From Trichormus sp. M33_DOE_039 (GTDB lineage Bacteria > Cyanobacteriota > Cyanobacteriia > Cyanobacteriales > Nostocaceae), in NCBI GenBank assembly GCA_015296085.1, contig DVDT01000021.1, forward strand, positions 1-64,000: 64,000 nt of DNA. Reading direction: 5' to 3'. Positions 19,611 through 26,641 of this stretch are shown here, in pieces. A program made the position numbers and the translations under genes. How positions within the stretch are numbered: position 1 is the stretch's first letter; each line of letters starts with the position of its first letter. The notes under the pieces are model-generated. The model made no database searches. It was not told the origin of the DNA and saw only the letters and a list, made by a program, of their open reading frames with translations.

Positions 19611-21314
19611 TTAACTCCGACTGGTGTAATGGAGTTGACCTTCAACCGGCATAGAAATTTTCAGTGGTGGCTTATCAGGATTTAAAGAGGCTTTCACCCA
19701 ACCTTCTAAAACCATAACTTCCAAGCAGAACATTGTATGCTGAATGGCGATGCGAAGATGTTCTGGAGCAAAACGCGCCTTGAACAAACTAATTAAGTAA
19801 TGATAAATTTGTTCGACATCAGAGGTGCGGCTGAGAATATCGATTAATAAACCATAAAGACCAGTGATCGGCAAGCGATCGCCATTTTCTCGGCGGTAAC
19901 ATTTCACTTGGTTAATCTCACCATTGCTATAGACAGCAACAAATTCCTCGGTGGTGTTCTCGATGTCCAACTCAAAGATGTTGTAACCGCTAATTTCCCA
20001 AGGTAATTCTTCCTTGGAAAAACGCTGTACCATTTGTTTCATCGCCCCCAAATCAAAACCACCAATCACAGCTTGACCAACGATATCATTGGTAAAACCG
20101 CCTTGGGCTAACCAGCGAAAAGCTTCGGCTGGACTGAGATTTAATCCCGCTTCTTTAGCTATAGTTTGACAGTGATCATACAAATCTGTAAATTGACCAT
20201 TAGAAGCGTACCAATAATCAGCAAAGCGAATGTGTTGTTGTACACGACGACGCTGATTTTGATCGTATTGGTTTTTTAACCAATCAGGGTCATATTTGCT
20301 TTGATGCAATGCCGATATGGTATAGGCTAATTCCCGACCTCCAACATGGGTGAGAGTTAACCCAGCAGATAAGATTGGGTCAGCGAAACCTGCGGCTTCT
20401 CCTACTAAAAACCAATTTTCCCCCACAGTCCTCTCTGCTAGGAAAGACCAATCTTTAGTAATCTCGATATTACCTCTACTACTAGCATTAGCCAGCAACT
20501 TGGAAATGAAGGGTTCGTCTTGGAGTGCTTGATGATAAATCTCTGCGGCTGACTTTTTCGCTTGTTTGTAATAGCTAGCTGGACAGACAAAACCAACGCT
20601 AGTACGGGTTGGCCCTAAAGGAATAAACCAAATCCACCCGTGTGGTAAGCTCATTACTTGTATCCGAGTCCCACCTACACCAATCTCTACAGCCCACTCT
20701 GCATTTTCCCAATAATCCCAGATAGCGACATTTTGCAGTTGTGTAGGAGATTCAGTTTGTACACCTACAGCCTTCCGCAACACACCAACGTGACCAGAAC
20801 CATCAGCGTAATAAGTCGCAGTGATTTTTTCCCCAGTATTTAAGTGTAACGCAGTGATGCGATCGCCTTGTGTGTCCACTTTTACTACTGCTGTTTGTTC
20901 TCGTACTTCACACCCCAATTCTTCGGCGTGGCGCAGCAGAATATCATCATAAATTGCACGGTCAACTTGGAAAGCTGTTTGTTTACGTTGTCCTGCAAAC
21001 TTAGCCGGACGAGCTTCTTCTTTAAATTCCTCTAAGCGCAAAAAGTGAAACTCCCAAGGTTCCGGATCTTGTCCCCAGCGATAGTTACCCCCAACTTTGA
21101 TTGGGAAATTAGCAGCTTCTACTTTATCCCAACACCCCATCTCATCAAGGATCTCACTAATCTGTGGTAGTTGGCTTTCACCGACATGATCTCGTGGAAA
21201 TTTCTCCTTTTCAACAATTAATACACGCAGTTGAGGATTATACTTCTTCAATAGAGTGCCAGTTGTGCTACCTGCTGGGCCGCCACCAACAATTACAACA
21301 TCATAATGATTCAT
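19611..21314 (-). CDS. flavin-dependent halogenase-like oxidoreductase in the repeat-peptide cluster
   Basis: The 567-residue protein has the FAD site GGGPAGS (10-16) and FPRDHVGES (39-47) typical of the tryptophan-halogenase/geranylgeranyl-reductase superfamily. Two features favour true halogenases: Lys73 in PIKVGGNYRWG, at the place of the hypohalous-acid lysine, and the WxWxIP motif as WIWFIP at 227-232. GEAAGFADPILSAG binds FAD further on. The C-terminal 180 residues are extra and unassigned. No flavin reductase gene is adjacent. It lies 195 nt behind the repeat peptide gene on the same strand. I infer that it halogenates the peptide, for which Trp in each repeat is the obvious candidate; hydroxylation or another oxidation cannot be excluded. 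Confidence 0.85.
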   Translation of the reverse strand: MNHYDVVIVGGGPAGSTTGTLLKKYNPQLRVLIVEKEKFPRDHVGESQLPQISEILDEMGCWDKVEAANFPIKVGGNYRWGQDPEPWEFHFLRLEEFKEEARPAKFAGQRKQTAFQVDRAIYDDILLRHAEELGCEVREQTAVVKVDTQGDRITALHLNTGEKITATYYADGSGHVGVLRKAVGVQTESPTQLQNVAIWDYWENAEWAVEIGVGGTRIQVMSLPHGWIWFIPLGPTRTSVGFVCPASYYKQAKKSAAEIYHQALQDEPFISKLLANASSRGNIEITKDWSFLAERTVGENWFLVGEAAGFADPILSAGLTLTHVGGRELAYTISALHQSKYDPDWLKNQYDQNQRRRVQQHIRFADYWYASNGQFTDLYDHCQTIAKEAGLNLSPAEAFRWLAQGGFTNDIVGQAVIGGFDLGAMKQMVQRFSKEELPWEISGYNIFELDIENTTEEFVAVYSNGEINQVKCYRRENGDRLPITGLYGLLIDILSRTSDVEQIYHYLISLFKARFAPEHLRIAIQHTMFCLEVMVLEGWVKASLNPDKPPLKISMPVEGQLHYTSRS

Positions 21315-21432
21315 AAGAATTTGGGAGTTGTGAATAGTATGTTTCGCGTCACGAGAATCAATTTAAAATCAGAAACATTTGCCCAGATATAACTAGCACT
21401 TCTCCGTCAATTAGAGTTTGATGCACCGTTAC

Positions 21433-21478
21433 AGCATACTGAAAAGTACACCTACCCATAGGAAATTTTCAGTATGCT
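21433..21478 (-). other. perfect 13-bp inverted repeat after the repeat-peptide gene
   Basis: AGCATACTGAAAA (21433..21445) and TTTTCAGTATGCT (21466..21478) pair perfectly around a 20-nt loop, starting 32 nt beyond the peptide stop codon. No T-run follows in the minus direction, so it looks more like an mRNA 3'-end stabiliser, processing site or leaky terminator than a classical terminator. Such an element would raise precursor levels over those of the downstream enzymes. Confidence 0.7.
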
Positions 21479-21509
21479 AAGAGTTAGATGGGCAATCTAG
21501 TGTTAGCTT

Positions 21510-21743
21510 TTAGGCATTACCAGCTAATGCTATTTCTGCATTGCTCATAGCAGGATGGCAGATATCTAGATTTTCTGTCCAAGTGTGGGATATTTCTAAA
21601 TTTTCTGTCCAAGTGTGGGAGATATCCAAATTTTCTGTCCAAGTATGGGAGATTTCTAAATTCTCTGTCCAAGTGTGAGCAATATCCAGATTTTCTGTCC
21701 AAGTGTGGATAAGATTAATATCTTGTTTTTGAACTTTAGACAT
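21510..21743 (-). CDS. repeat peptide with five HTWTENL[D/E]I[A/S/C] units, candidate RiPP precursor
   Basis: The 77-residue product has a 12-residue N-terminus (MSKVQKQDINLI), five head-to-tail decapeptides at residues 13-62, and a 15-residue tail (HPAMSNAEIALAGNA). Position 8 alternates D, E, D, E, D and position 10 is A, S, S, S, C. A strong AAGGAG site (21751..21756 on the opposite strand) lies 7-8 nt before the ATG. Codons of equivalent residues differ silently (five Leu use CTG, TTA, TTG, TTA, CTA), so the protein sequence is constrained. It is flanked on the same strand by an HDO-like oxidase and a halogenase-like flavoenzyme. I do not recognise a known precursor family. Multicore RiPP precursor is the best inference; a structural repeat peptide is the alternative. 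Confidence 0.75.
   Translation of the reverse strand: MSKVQKQDINLIHTWTENLDIAHTWTENLEISHTWTENLDISHTWTENLEISHTWTENLDICHPAMSNAEIALAGNA
21549..21707 (-). repeat. five 30-bp direct repeats coding the decapeptides
   Basis: The five 30-nt units align without gaps. ACT-TGG-ACA is identical in all five copies. Differences concentrate in third codon positions and in the Asp/Glu and Ala/Ser/Cys codons. The D/E alternation suggests that a 60-nt double unit was once duplicated. Confidence 0.9.
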
Positions 21744-21913
21744 GATGCTACTCCTTAGTAAATAGATGAACTTGGGTAGGTGCTAAACATAAAAAATCTG
21801 CTATATTCAGGCACAAAAATTTAGATTACTCTTAAGCATTCACCGTAGTAATCAACTGTTATCACATATAATATTCAGAGATAAAATTAAAGCTTCATAC
21901 CCAAATACTTAAT

Positions 21914-22657
21914 TTAAGCAGCAGATAAATCAGTCTTTATAATGCCAATTTTTTCCAATGTTTGCGGCTCATCATAATTTACAGCATATTCAAAGAGCGC
22001 ATTGACTAATTCTATAATTAACTCAAATATTGTTTCTGCCATTTCTAAAGCAGATTGATACTGTAACCCAGTTAGTTCAAGGTTATTCAGGAATGATTCT
22101 ATATCATTTTTACCTGTAGTATGACCAGTTTCTACAGCTAGATGAAATTCTCCAAAATATAGATATTTATTGCCTGTGATGGCTTGTAGTTCTTGGGCAA
22201 CTTTTGCGGCATTAGCAAATACAATATTACCGGTAGACTCTAGCACTTCGATAATCACTAGTTTTTGGAGAGGATCTGATTCTAAAGCATAACGGAATAA
22301 CTGATAAATTACCCAACGTGGTGTTTTAGTTTGGTCGCCCCATAAAAATTTCACATTGTCGGTAAATTTCAGTGAGTAGTCAAAACCGAGTTTCTCAATA
22401 TCTGATAGAAACCAAAGCCAGTGATGATCATCCTCTTCAGTATGTTTATTAATTAATAGCTGAATAGGATCATTGCTGGTGAGATCGCGAAATCCGTATT
22501 TATTTAATTCTCCAAAACCCATAATAAAAGGTGTAGCATACGGACTCCAAGCTAATCTTTTTCTAGGAGCTATGCTTGTATCTTGCATGAATTTTAATAA
22601 GGGTAGCTGGGCAAATTCTTGCTTCTTAGCGTCAATGAGTGCAAGGATTCCTTTCAT
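21914..22657 (-). CDS. haem-oxygenase-like metal-dependent oxidase (HDO, CADD/DUF3865-like)
   Basis: The 247-residue, all-helical protein has the ligand pattern of the haem-oxygenase-like diiron family: HTEEDDHHW at 72-80, Glu137/Glu140 in IIEVLESTG, and FHLAVETGH at 171-179. Relatives include CADD, UndA and the nitrile-forming AetD; a Nostoc CADD-like structure (DUF3865) is the closest relative I recall. These enzymes use O2 and iron (or Fe/Mn) to cleave, desaturate or oxidise amino-acid-derived substrates. It is the first gene of the cluster, 170 nt ahead of the repeat peptide. A role on the peptide is inferred from context. Confidence 0.8.
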   Translation of the reverse strand: MKGILALIDAKKQEFAQLPLLKFMQDTSIAPRKRLAWSPYATPFIMGFGELNKYGFRDLTSNDPIQLLINKHTEEDDHHWLWFLSDIEKLGFDYSLKFTDNVKFLWGDQTKTPRWVIYQLFRYALESDPLQKLVIIEVLESTGNIVFANAAKVAQELQAITGNKYLYFGEFHLAVETGHTTGKNDIESFLNNLELTGLQYQSALEMAETIFELIIELVNALFEYAVNYDEPQTLEKIGIIKTDLSAA

Positions 22658-23401
22658 GTTTAATGCCCTATCTTATGTGAATGATTTAATTTTGAAAAAG
22701 CTCAAATCAACGCTGCACTCATTACGGTGTTCATCTTCCTGCATATTTACTGTATTGAATGCTTAACAAAATAAAGTTTTTACATGAACACTTGAACTTA
22801 TTAACCATTTTTAATATCTTTTTGTATGAAACAGTATCCGTAATTATTGCTATTTATTTGTGTAAAAAATATTTTAAGATATAAGCCGTATTAAAACGCT
22901 ATTCTTTCGCTATATACTGAGAGCAATGCAACTAATACTTAGATTTAGCAATATTTTTGTAATATTTTTACCCTTGACAAAACCCATTTATATCTTGAAC
23001 AAAATATTTTGTAGACGATCTAATGTGTTGGATATCACAGCGATATAATTAGCTATACTTAATTATAGTTTTTTCATGACAATTAGAAATTAAAAATTAT
23101 GCGAAAAATCTTCATGCTCAGTTTGATTTTGCTCGCGTTCAAGTGAGCATAGAGAGCAAGTATTTATTTATATAAAATTACATTGCAAAAACTGCTAGTT
23201 ATTTTTCCTTAAATATCATTCAAAAGATAGATGACATAAACAATAAATTATGGAAATGTCAGATATAAATTATTTATAACAATGCTGATAATTACGCCTC
23301 ATCTACACCAAACTTAGGATGTTTTTAAGGTACATAATCATAATATAGTGCTGAGTGTTATCACAGGTATCCCAATATTCTTGTTAACTTAATTTAATTG
23401 A
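22658..23401. other. AT-rich spacer upstream of the peptide cluster
   Basis: This 744-nt spacer separates csaB from the cluster on the same strand and is the likely promoter region of the cluster. It contains a possible 23-codon minus-strand frame (22673..22744) and a possible 15-codon hydrophobic plus-strand frame (23099..23146) next to overlapping GCTC/GAGC and TTGCTC/GAGCAA inverted repeats. Nothing else is clear. Confidence 0.5.
22673..22744 (-). CDS. possible 23-residue leader ORF before the HDO-like gene
   Basis: ATG at 22744 opens a 24-codon frame (with stop) that ends 15 nt before the HDO-like start. The product is MQEDEHRNECSVDLSFFK followed by five residues. There is no good ribosome-binding site, so this may be chance. 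If translated, it could couple translation to the oxidase gene. Confidence 0.15.
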   Translation of the reverse strand: MQEDEHRNECSVDLSFFKIKSFT

Positions 23402-24448
23402 CTAAATCAGCATTTGACATAATAAATCACGGTGTCTCAATGCTCCATCTATTAATGATTGGATAGTTAGGGGTGAAAGTGGTTGAGCATTGGCGTAATG
23501 TGCTATCCAAGTCTGACTAATTAACTGTGGATCATCTGGTAGGTTTACTAAATCCCAACCAGGCATTGTCAAATCTTCCATCAAACGGTTAACCTTGGGA
23601 TCATAACTAAGGGCAAAACAGCGACAACCTTCAGCCGCAGCCATAATTAAACTGTGCAGTCGCATTCCAATTGCCATTTCTACATCTCGAAATACCCCTT
23701 TTAATATTTGCGGATCTTCGAGACACAAAATCTGACTCACATCTGCAAGGTGTGGTTGTATGGCTTGAGCAATATCTAAATCTTCGCTTTTTTGAAACGG
23801 CAGCAAGATAATAAAAGTCTGCGTAGCTTTTTGAAATTCTACTAAGGCACGAATTAAATTAGCTAACCGTGCTTCAGTTAATAGGGGATGCTTTCTTAAG
23901 GTAACGGCGACTCTAGGCTGAGGTAAATCCCAAATTGCTGATACTGGTTTTCCTTCCAAAGCCCAAACCGGATCAGGTGCAAGGATATGCGGAATTTGCC
24001 AATTAGATAATAAAGCTGCACTGGCGCGATCGCGCACACTAACTTGAGTGCAACCAGCAAAATTTTTTCTTGCTAACCACTGTGTTTGCGGACGTACCAA
24101 AGGGCCGATACCCTGCGCCCAAGCAATAGTCTTTAAACCCATGCTTTGAGCCAACGCCATCAGCCCCCCATAATAAAAGGGACTCATAGTGCTGGTAACA
24201 TCCTGAATCAAACTCCCACCGCCCCAAATTAAAGCCTGACAGGAACGTAAAGCTTGCAGTACGGCTAGAGGCGACATGCGATTATACGCTTCCACATTGT
24301 AGCGATCGCGCGTTTCCTCTGGATTTCCCGAAAGCACCACAGGCGTGACATGAGATGGTAGCATTTGCAGGAGTGTCGCTAATAAAGCTTCATCACCACC
24401 GTTCCCTTTACCGTAATACCCAGATAATAGCGATCGCATCGTTCCCAT
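23402..24448 (-). CDS. csaB: polysaccharide pyruvyl transferase CsaB
   Basis: CsaB adds pyruvate ketals to secondary cell-wall polysaccharide, which in bacteria with SLH proteins creates the SLH docking site. The protein has the family N-terminus LLSGYYGKGNGGDEALL, then LIWGGGSLIQD, IAWAQGIGPL and IGMRLHSLIMAAAEG. I chose the ATG at 24448; the frame extends 12 codons to a TTG, and an ATG at 24439 matches the usual MR start. An SLH-type porin is encoded 10 kb away, which fits the supposed function. Confidence 0.9.
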   Translation of the reverse strand: MGTMRSLLSGYYGKGNGGDEALLATLLQMLPSHVTPVVLSGNPEETRDRYNVEAYNRMSPLAVLQALRSCQALIWGGGSLIQDVTSTMSPFYYGGLMALAQSMGLKTIAWAQGIGPLVRPQTQWLARKNFAGCTQVSVRDRASAALLSNWQIPHILAPDPVWALEGKPVSAIWDLPQPRVAVTLRKHPLLTEARLANLIRALVEFQKATQTFIILLPFQKSEDLDIAQAIQPHLADVSQILCLEDPQILKGVFRDVEMAIGMRLHSLIMAAAEGCRCFALSYDPKVNRLMEDLTMPGWDLVNLPDDPQLISQTWIAHYANAQPLSPLTIQSLIDGALRHRDLLCQMLI

Positions 24449-24601
24449 TGCAAATAATTTAGATGTTGGATTTAAGGTTATCAACTTTTTCTAAGTAGTT
24501 CACCAGATGTCAGTCATCTTGCTACAAAAAGTTGAATTGGCCTGTGCGAAGATGAAGTGAGTCCCGACTATTGACTGTTGACTGTTGACTAATGACTTTC
24601 T

Positions 24602-24949
24602 ATGAACGCTCTTTCAATTCCCACTTGGATTATTCATATTTCTAGCGTCATTGAGTGGATAGCCGCAATTTGGTTAATCTGGACTTATGGCGAACTTACT
24701 GGAAATCGCAGTTGGTGGGGATTGTCCCTGGCGATGTTACCAGCGTTGGTAAGTGCTATGTGTGCTTGTACTTGGCATTATTTCGACAATGCCCAATCTC
24801 TAGAATGGCTAGTAACATTGCAAGCTACTATGACTGTAGTTGGTAATTTTACCCTTTGGGCTGCGGCGGTATGGATTTGGCGTTCCTCCTGCAGCACCAA
24901 GATAGACACTAATGCTTTTGAGCCAAAATCTATTAAATCAGAGCGATGA
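24602..24949 (+). CDS. Ycf49-like membrane protein (DUF2499)
   Basis: The 115-residue protein has three hydrophobic helices. The sequence (IPTWIIHISSVIEWIAAIW, then GNRSWWGLSLAMLPALVSA, then HYFDN) is typical of DUF2499, the family also known as Ycf49-like, conserved in cyanobacteria, algal plastids and plants. The function is not known to me. The stop overlaps the start of the DUF3593 gene by four bases (ATGA), so the two are translationally coupled. Confidence 0.88.
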   Translation: MNALSIPTWIIHISSVIEWIAAIWLIWTYGELTGNRSWWGLSLAMLPALVSAMCACTWHYFDNAQSLEWLVTLQATMTVVGNFTLWAAAVWIWRSSCSTKIDTNAFEPKSIKSER

Positions 24950-25233
24950 TATCTAAAGACACCCTATTCGCCTTATCACTGTTTCCTTATCTGGGTTTCT
25001 TGTGGTTTATCACCCGCAGTCAACAACTACCCCGTTTAGCATTGTATGGATTTTACGGCACTCTAGTTTTCGTGGCTGTGACAATTCCCGCCGGAATATA
25101 CGCCAAAATTCATTACGGTGAAGCTTTAGCTAACGTAGATTGGCTACATGGTGGGGCGGAAGTTTTTTTAACACTTTCTAATATTTTAATTGTGTTGGGT
25201 TTTCGCCAAGCTGTTAAGCAATTAAAAAAATAG
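24946..25233 (+). CDS. DUF3593 membrane protein
   Basis: The 95-residue protein has three predicted helices and a DWLHGGAEVFLTLSN stretch characteristic of DUF3593. This family is, like DUF2499, conserved in oxygenic phototrophs. The ATGA overlap with the upstream gene suggests that the two proteins act together in a membrane, possibly the thylakoid. The exact function is unknown. Confidence 0.86.
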   Translation: MISKDTLFALSLFPYLGFLWFITRSQQLPRLALYGFYGTLVFVAVTIPAGIYAKIHYGEALANVDWLHGGAEVFLTLSNILIVLGFRQAVKQLKK

Positions 25234-25306
25234 GTGATAGGGGAAAATATTTGACTGTTGAGTGTTTGTTGGCTAATGAATATTGACTAAGTAGGGAAAA
25301 TTTAAT

Positions 25307-26080
25307 ATGGATGTAATTCCAGCGATTGATTTACTAGATGGTCGCTGTGTGCGACTGTATCAGGGAGACTATGATCGCTCCCAAGTTTTTAGCGAAAATC
25401 CTGTTGATGTGGCGAAACAATGGGTAGATCAGGGCGCAACTAGATTGCACATTGTGGATTTAGATGGCGCAAAGGCAGGTAAAGTAGTAAACTTGCAGGC
25501 AATTGAGGCGATCGCACAAGCAATTTCTATCCCTATTGAAATTGGTGGTGGATTGCGTGATCAAGCCAGTGTACAACAAGTTTTTAATTTAGGAGTGCAG
25601 TGGGCAATTCTCGGTACTGTCGCCGTTGAACAACCCCAATTAGTACAAGAACTCTGCCAAGAGTTTCCCGAAAAAATTATCATTGGCATTGATGCTCGTA
25701 ACGGACTAGTCGCCACTCGCGGTTGGTTAGAAACTTCACAAGTATTAGCTACTCAACTTGCTGTCCAAATGCAAGAACTGGGAGCAGCCGCAATTATTTA
25801 CACTGATATTCACCGTGATGGAACTCTAGAAGGGCCGAACTTGGAAGCGTTGCGCGAACTCGCCGCAGCAATCTCAATTCCAGTGATTGCTTCTGGAGGA
25901 GTAAGTTCTGTCACCGATTTATTGAGTTTGTTGGCGTTAGAACCCCAAGGTGTTAAAGGGGTAATTGTCGGACGCGCCCTGTATACTGGTGATATTTCTC
26001 TAAGAGAAGCATTGCAGGCGATCGGGCCAGGACGAATTCAAGACATACCACCCAATTTAGGCTTTTCTTCCTTCGCTTGA
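25307..26080 (+). CDS. hisA: ProFAR isomerase, histidine biosynthesis
   Basis: HisA converts ProFAR to PRFAR in histidine biosynthesis. The 257-residue TIM-barrel protein begins [22 protein letters not shown] with the catalytic Asp, has IEIGGGLRD and [14 protein letters not shown] with the second Asp, and the phosphate site IASGGVSS. It follows the DUF3593 gene by 73 nt and ends before a terminator at 26275. Confidence 0.96.
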   Translation: MDVIPAIDLLDGRCVRLYQGDYDRSQVFSENPVDVAKQWVDQGATRLHIVDLDGAKAGKVVNLQAIEAIAQAISIPIEIGGGLRDQASVQQVFNLGVQWAILGTVAVEQPQLVQELCQEFPEKIIIGIDARNGLVATRGWLETSQVLATQLAVQMQELGAAAIIYTDIHRDGTLEGPNLEALRELAAAISIPVIASGGVSSVTDLLSLLALEPQGVKGVIVGRALYTGDISLREALQAIGPGRIQDIPPNLGFSSFA

Positions 26081-26274
26081 TATCGACGGCTAAATTAACG
26101 ATGGTGATTTCAGGAAAACTCAGTGATACTGTTGTAGTTCTGATATAGAAAGCTAATCAACGGTTTGTATATCTTTCTTAATTTTCCGTAACTGCACGGT
26201 TAAATAGATGCAGTAAGATTTACTAGTTAATTGCTCTGTTCTACTTACTAAATCTAATGGGTTTCCTTCTCTAA

Positions 26275-26300
26275 AGAGACGTAATCAATTTTGCGTCTCT
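26275..26300 (+). terminator. terminator downstream of hisA
   Basis: AGAGACG and CGTCTCT pair around a 12-nt loop and are followed by ATTTTATT. It lies 195 nt beyond the hisA stop. Confidence 0.6.
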
Positions 26301-26390
26301 ATTTTATTATGTAAAATTTTTGACTATTTTCCGAAAACAGACCTATGCTAGATGTAGATAAACTTGTCTCAAATTACACTATTCCGCCTT

Positions 26391-26510
26391 ATGTCTAGCC
26401 AACAACCTAACTCCAACCAACCATCCAATAAAAAATTAAAAGCGACGGAAACTAGTAAGACTAGAAAAAAACCTCTAAATAATGGTCGCCCAGATAAAAC
26501 AGACCATTAA
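26391..26510 (+). CDS. possible 39-residue basic small protein
   Basis: ATG at 26391 opens a frame of 39 codons ending in TAA at 26508..26510. The product is very polar and basic (SSQQPNSNQPSNKKLKATE, then KTRKKPLNNGRPDK) with no hydrophobic core, so it would be disordered. A strong terminator follows 36 nt later, and a hairpin precedes it, so the unit has the shape of a small gene. No strong ribosome-binding site is visible. It might equally be a short RNA. Confidence 0.4.
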   Translation: MSSQQPNSNQPSNKKLKATETSKTRKKPLNNGRPDKTDH

Positions 26511-26546
26511 AATATATAAAAATCATATTCGATCAGTTAAACTTTC

Positions 26547-26579
26547 AGATACCCGACCTCTTTTAGAAGTCGGGTATCT
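26547..26579 (+). terminator. strong stem-loop terminator after the small ORF
   Basis: AGATACCCGAC (26547..26557) and GTCGGGTATCT (26569..26579) pair perfectly over 11 bp around an 11-nt loop, followed by TATTTATT. Confidence 0.8.
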
Positions 26580-26609
26580 TATTTATTACGAATAATCATA
26601 GTTACACAA

Positions 26610-26635
26610 AAGAGACGTATATATTTACGTCTCTT
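26610..26635 (-). terminator. terminator of the coiled-coil gene pair
   Basis: AAGAGACGTA and TACGTCTCTT pair perfectly around a 6-nt loop just beyond the stop of the minus-strand coiled-coil gene. In the minus direction TTTTGTGT follows. Confidence 0.7.
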
Positions 26636-26641
26636 GATTAC

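Noticed and set aside
21517-21702. 61-codon minus-strand frame over the repeat peptide
   Set aside because: It is the other-frame shadow of the 30-nt repeats, and its start lacks a ribosome-binding site.
21549-21707. Repeats as a CRISPR array or pentapeptide-repeat protein
   Set aside because: Units are contiguous without unique spacers and coding. The A(D/N)LXX pentapeptide pattern fits only half of each decamer.
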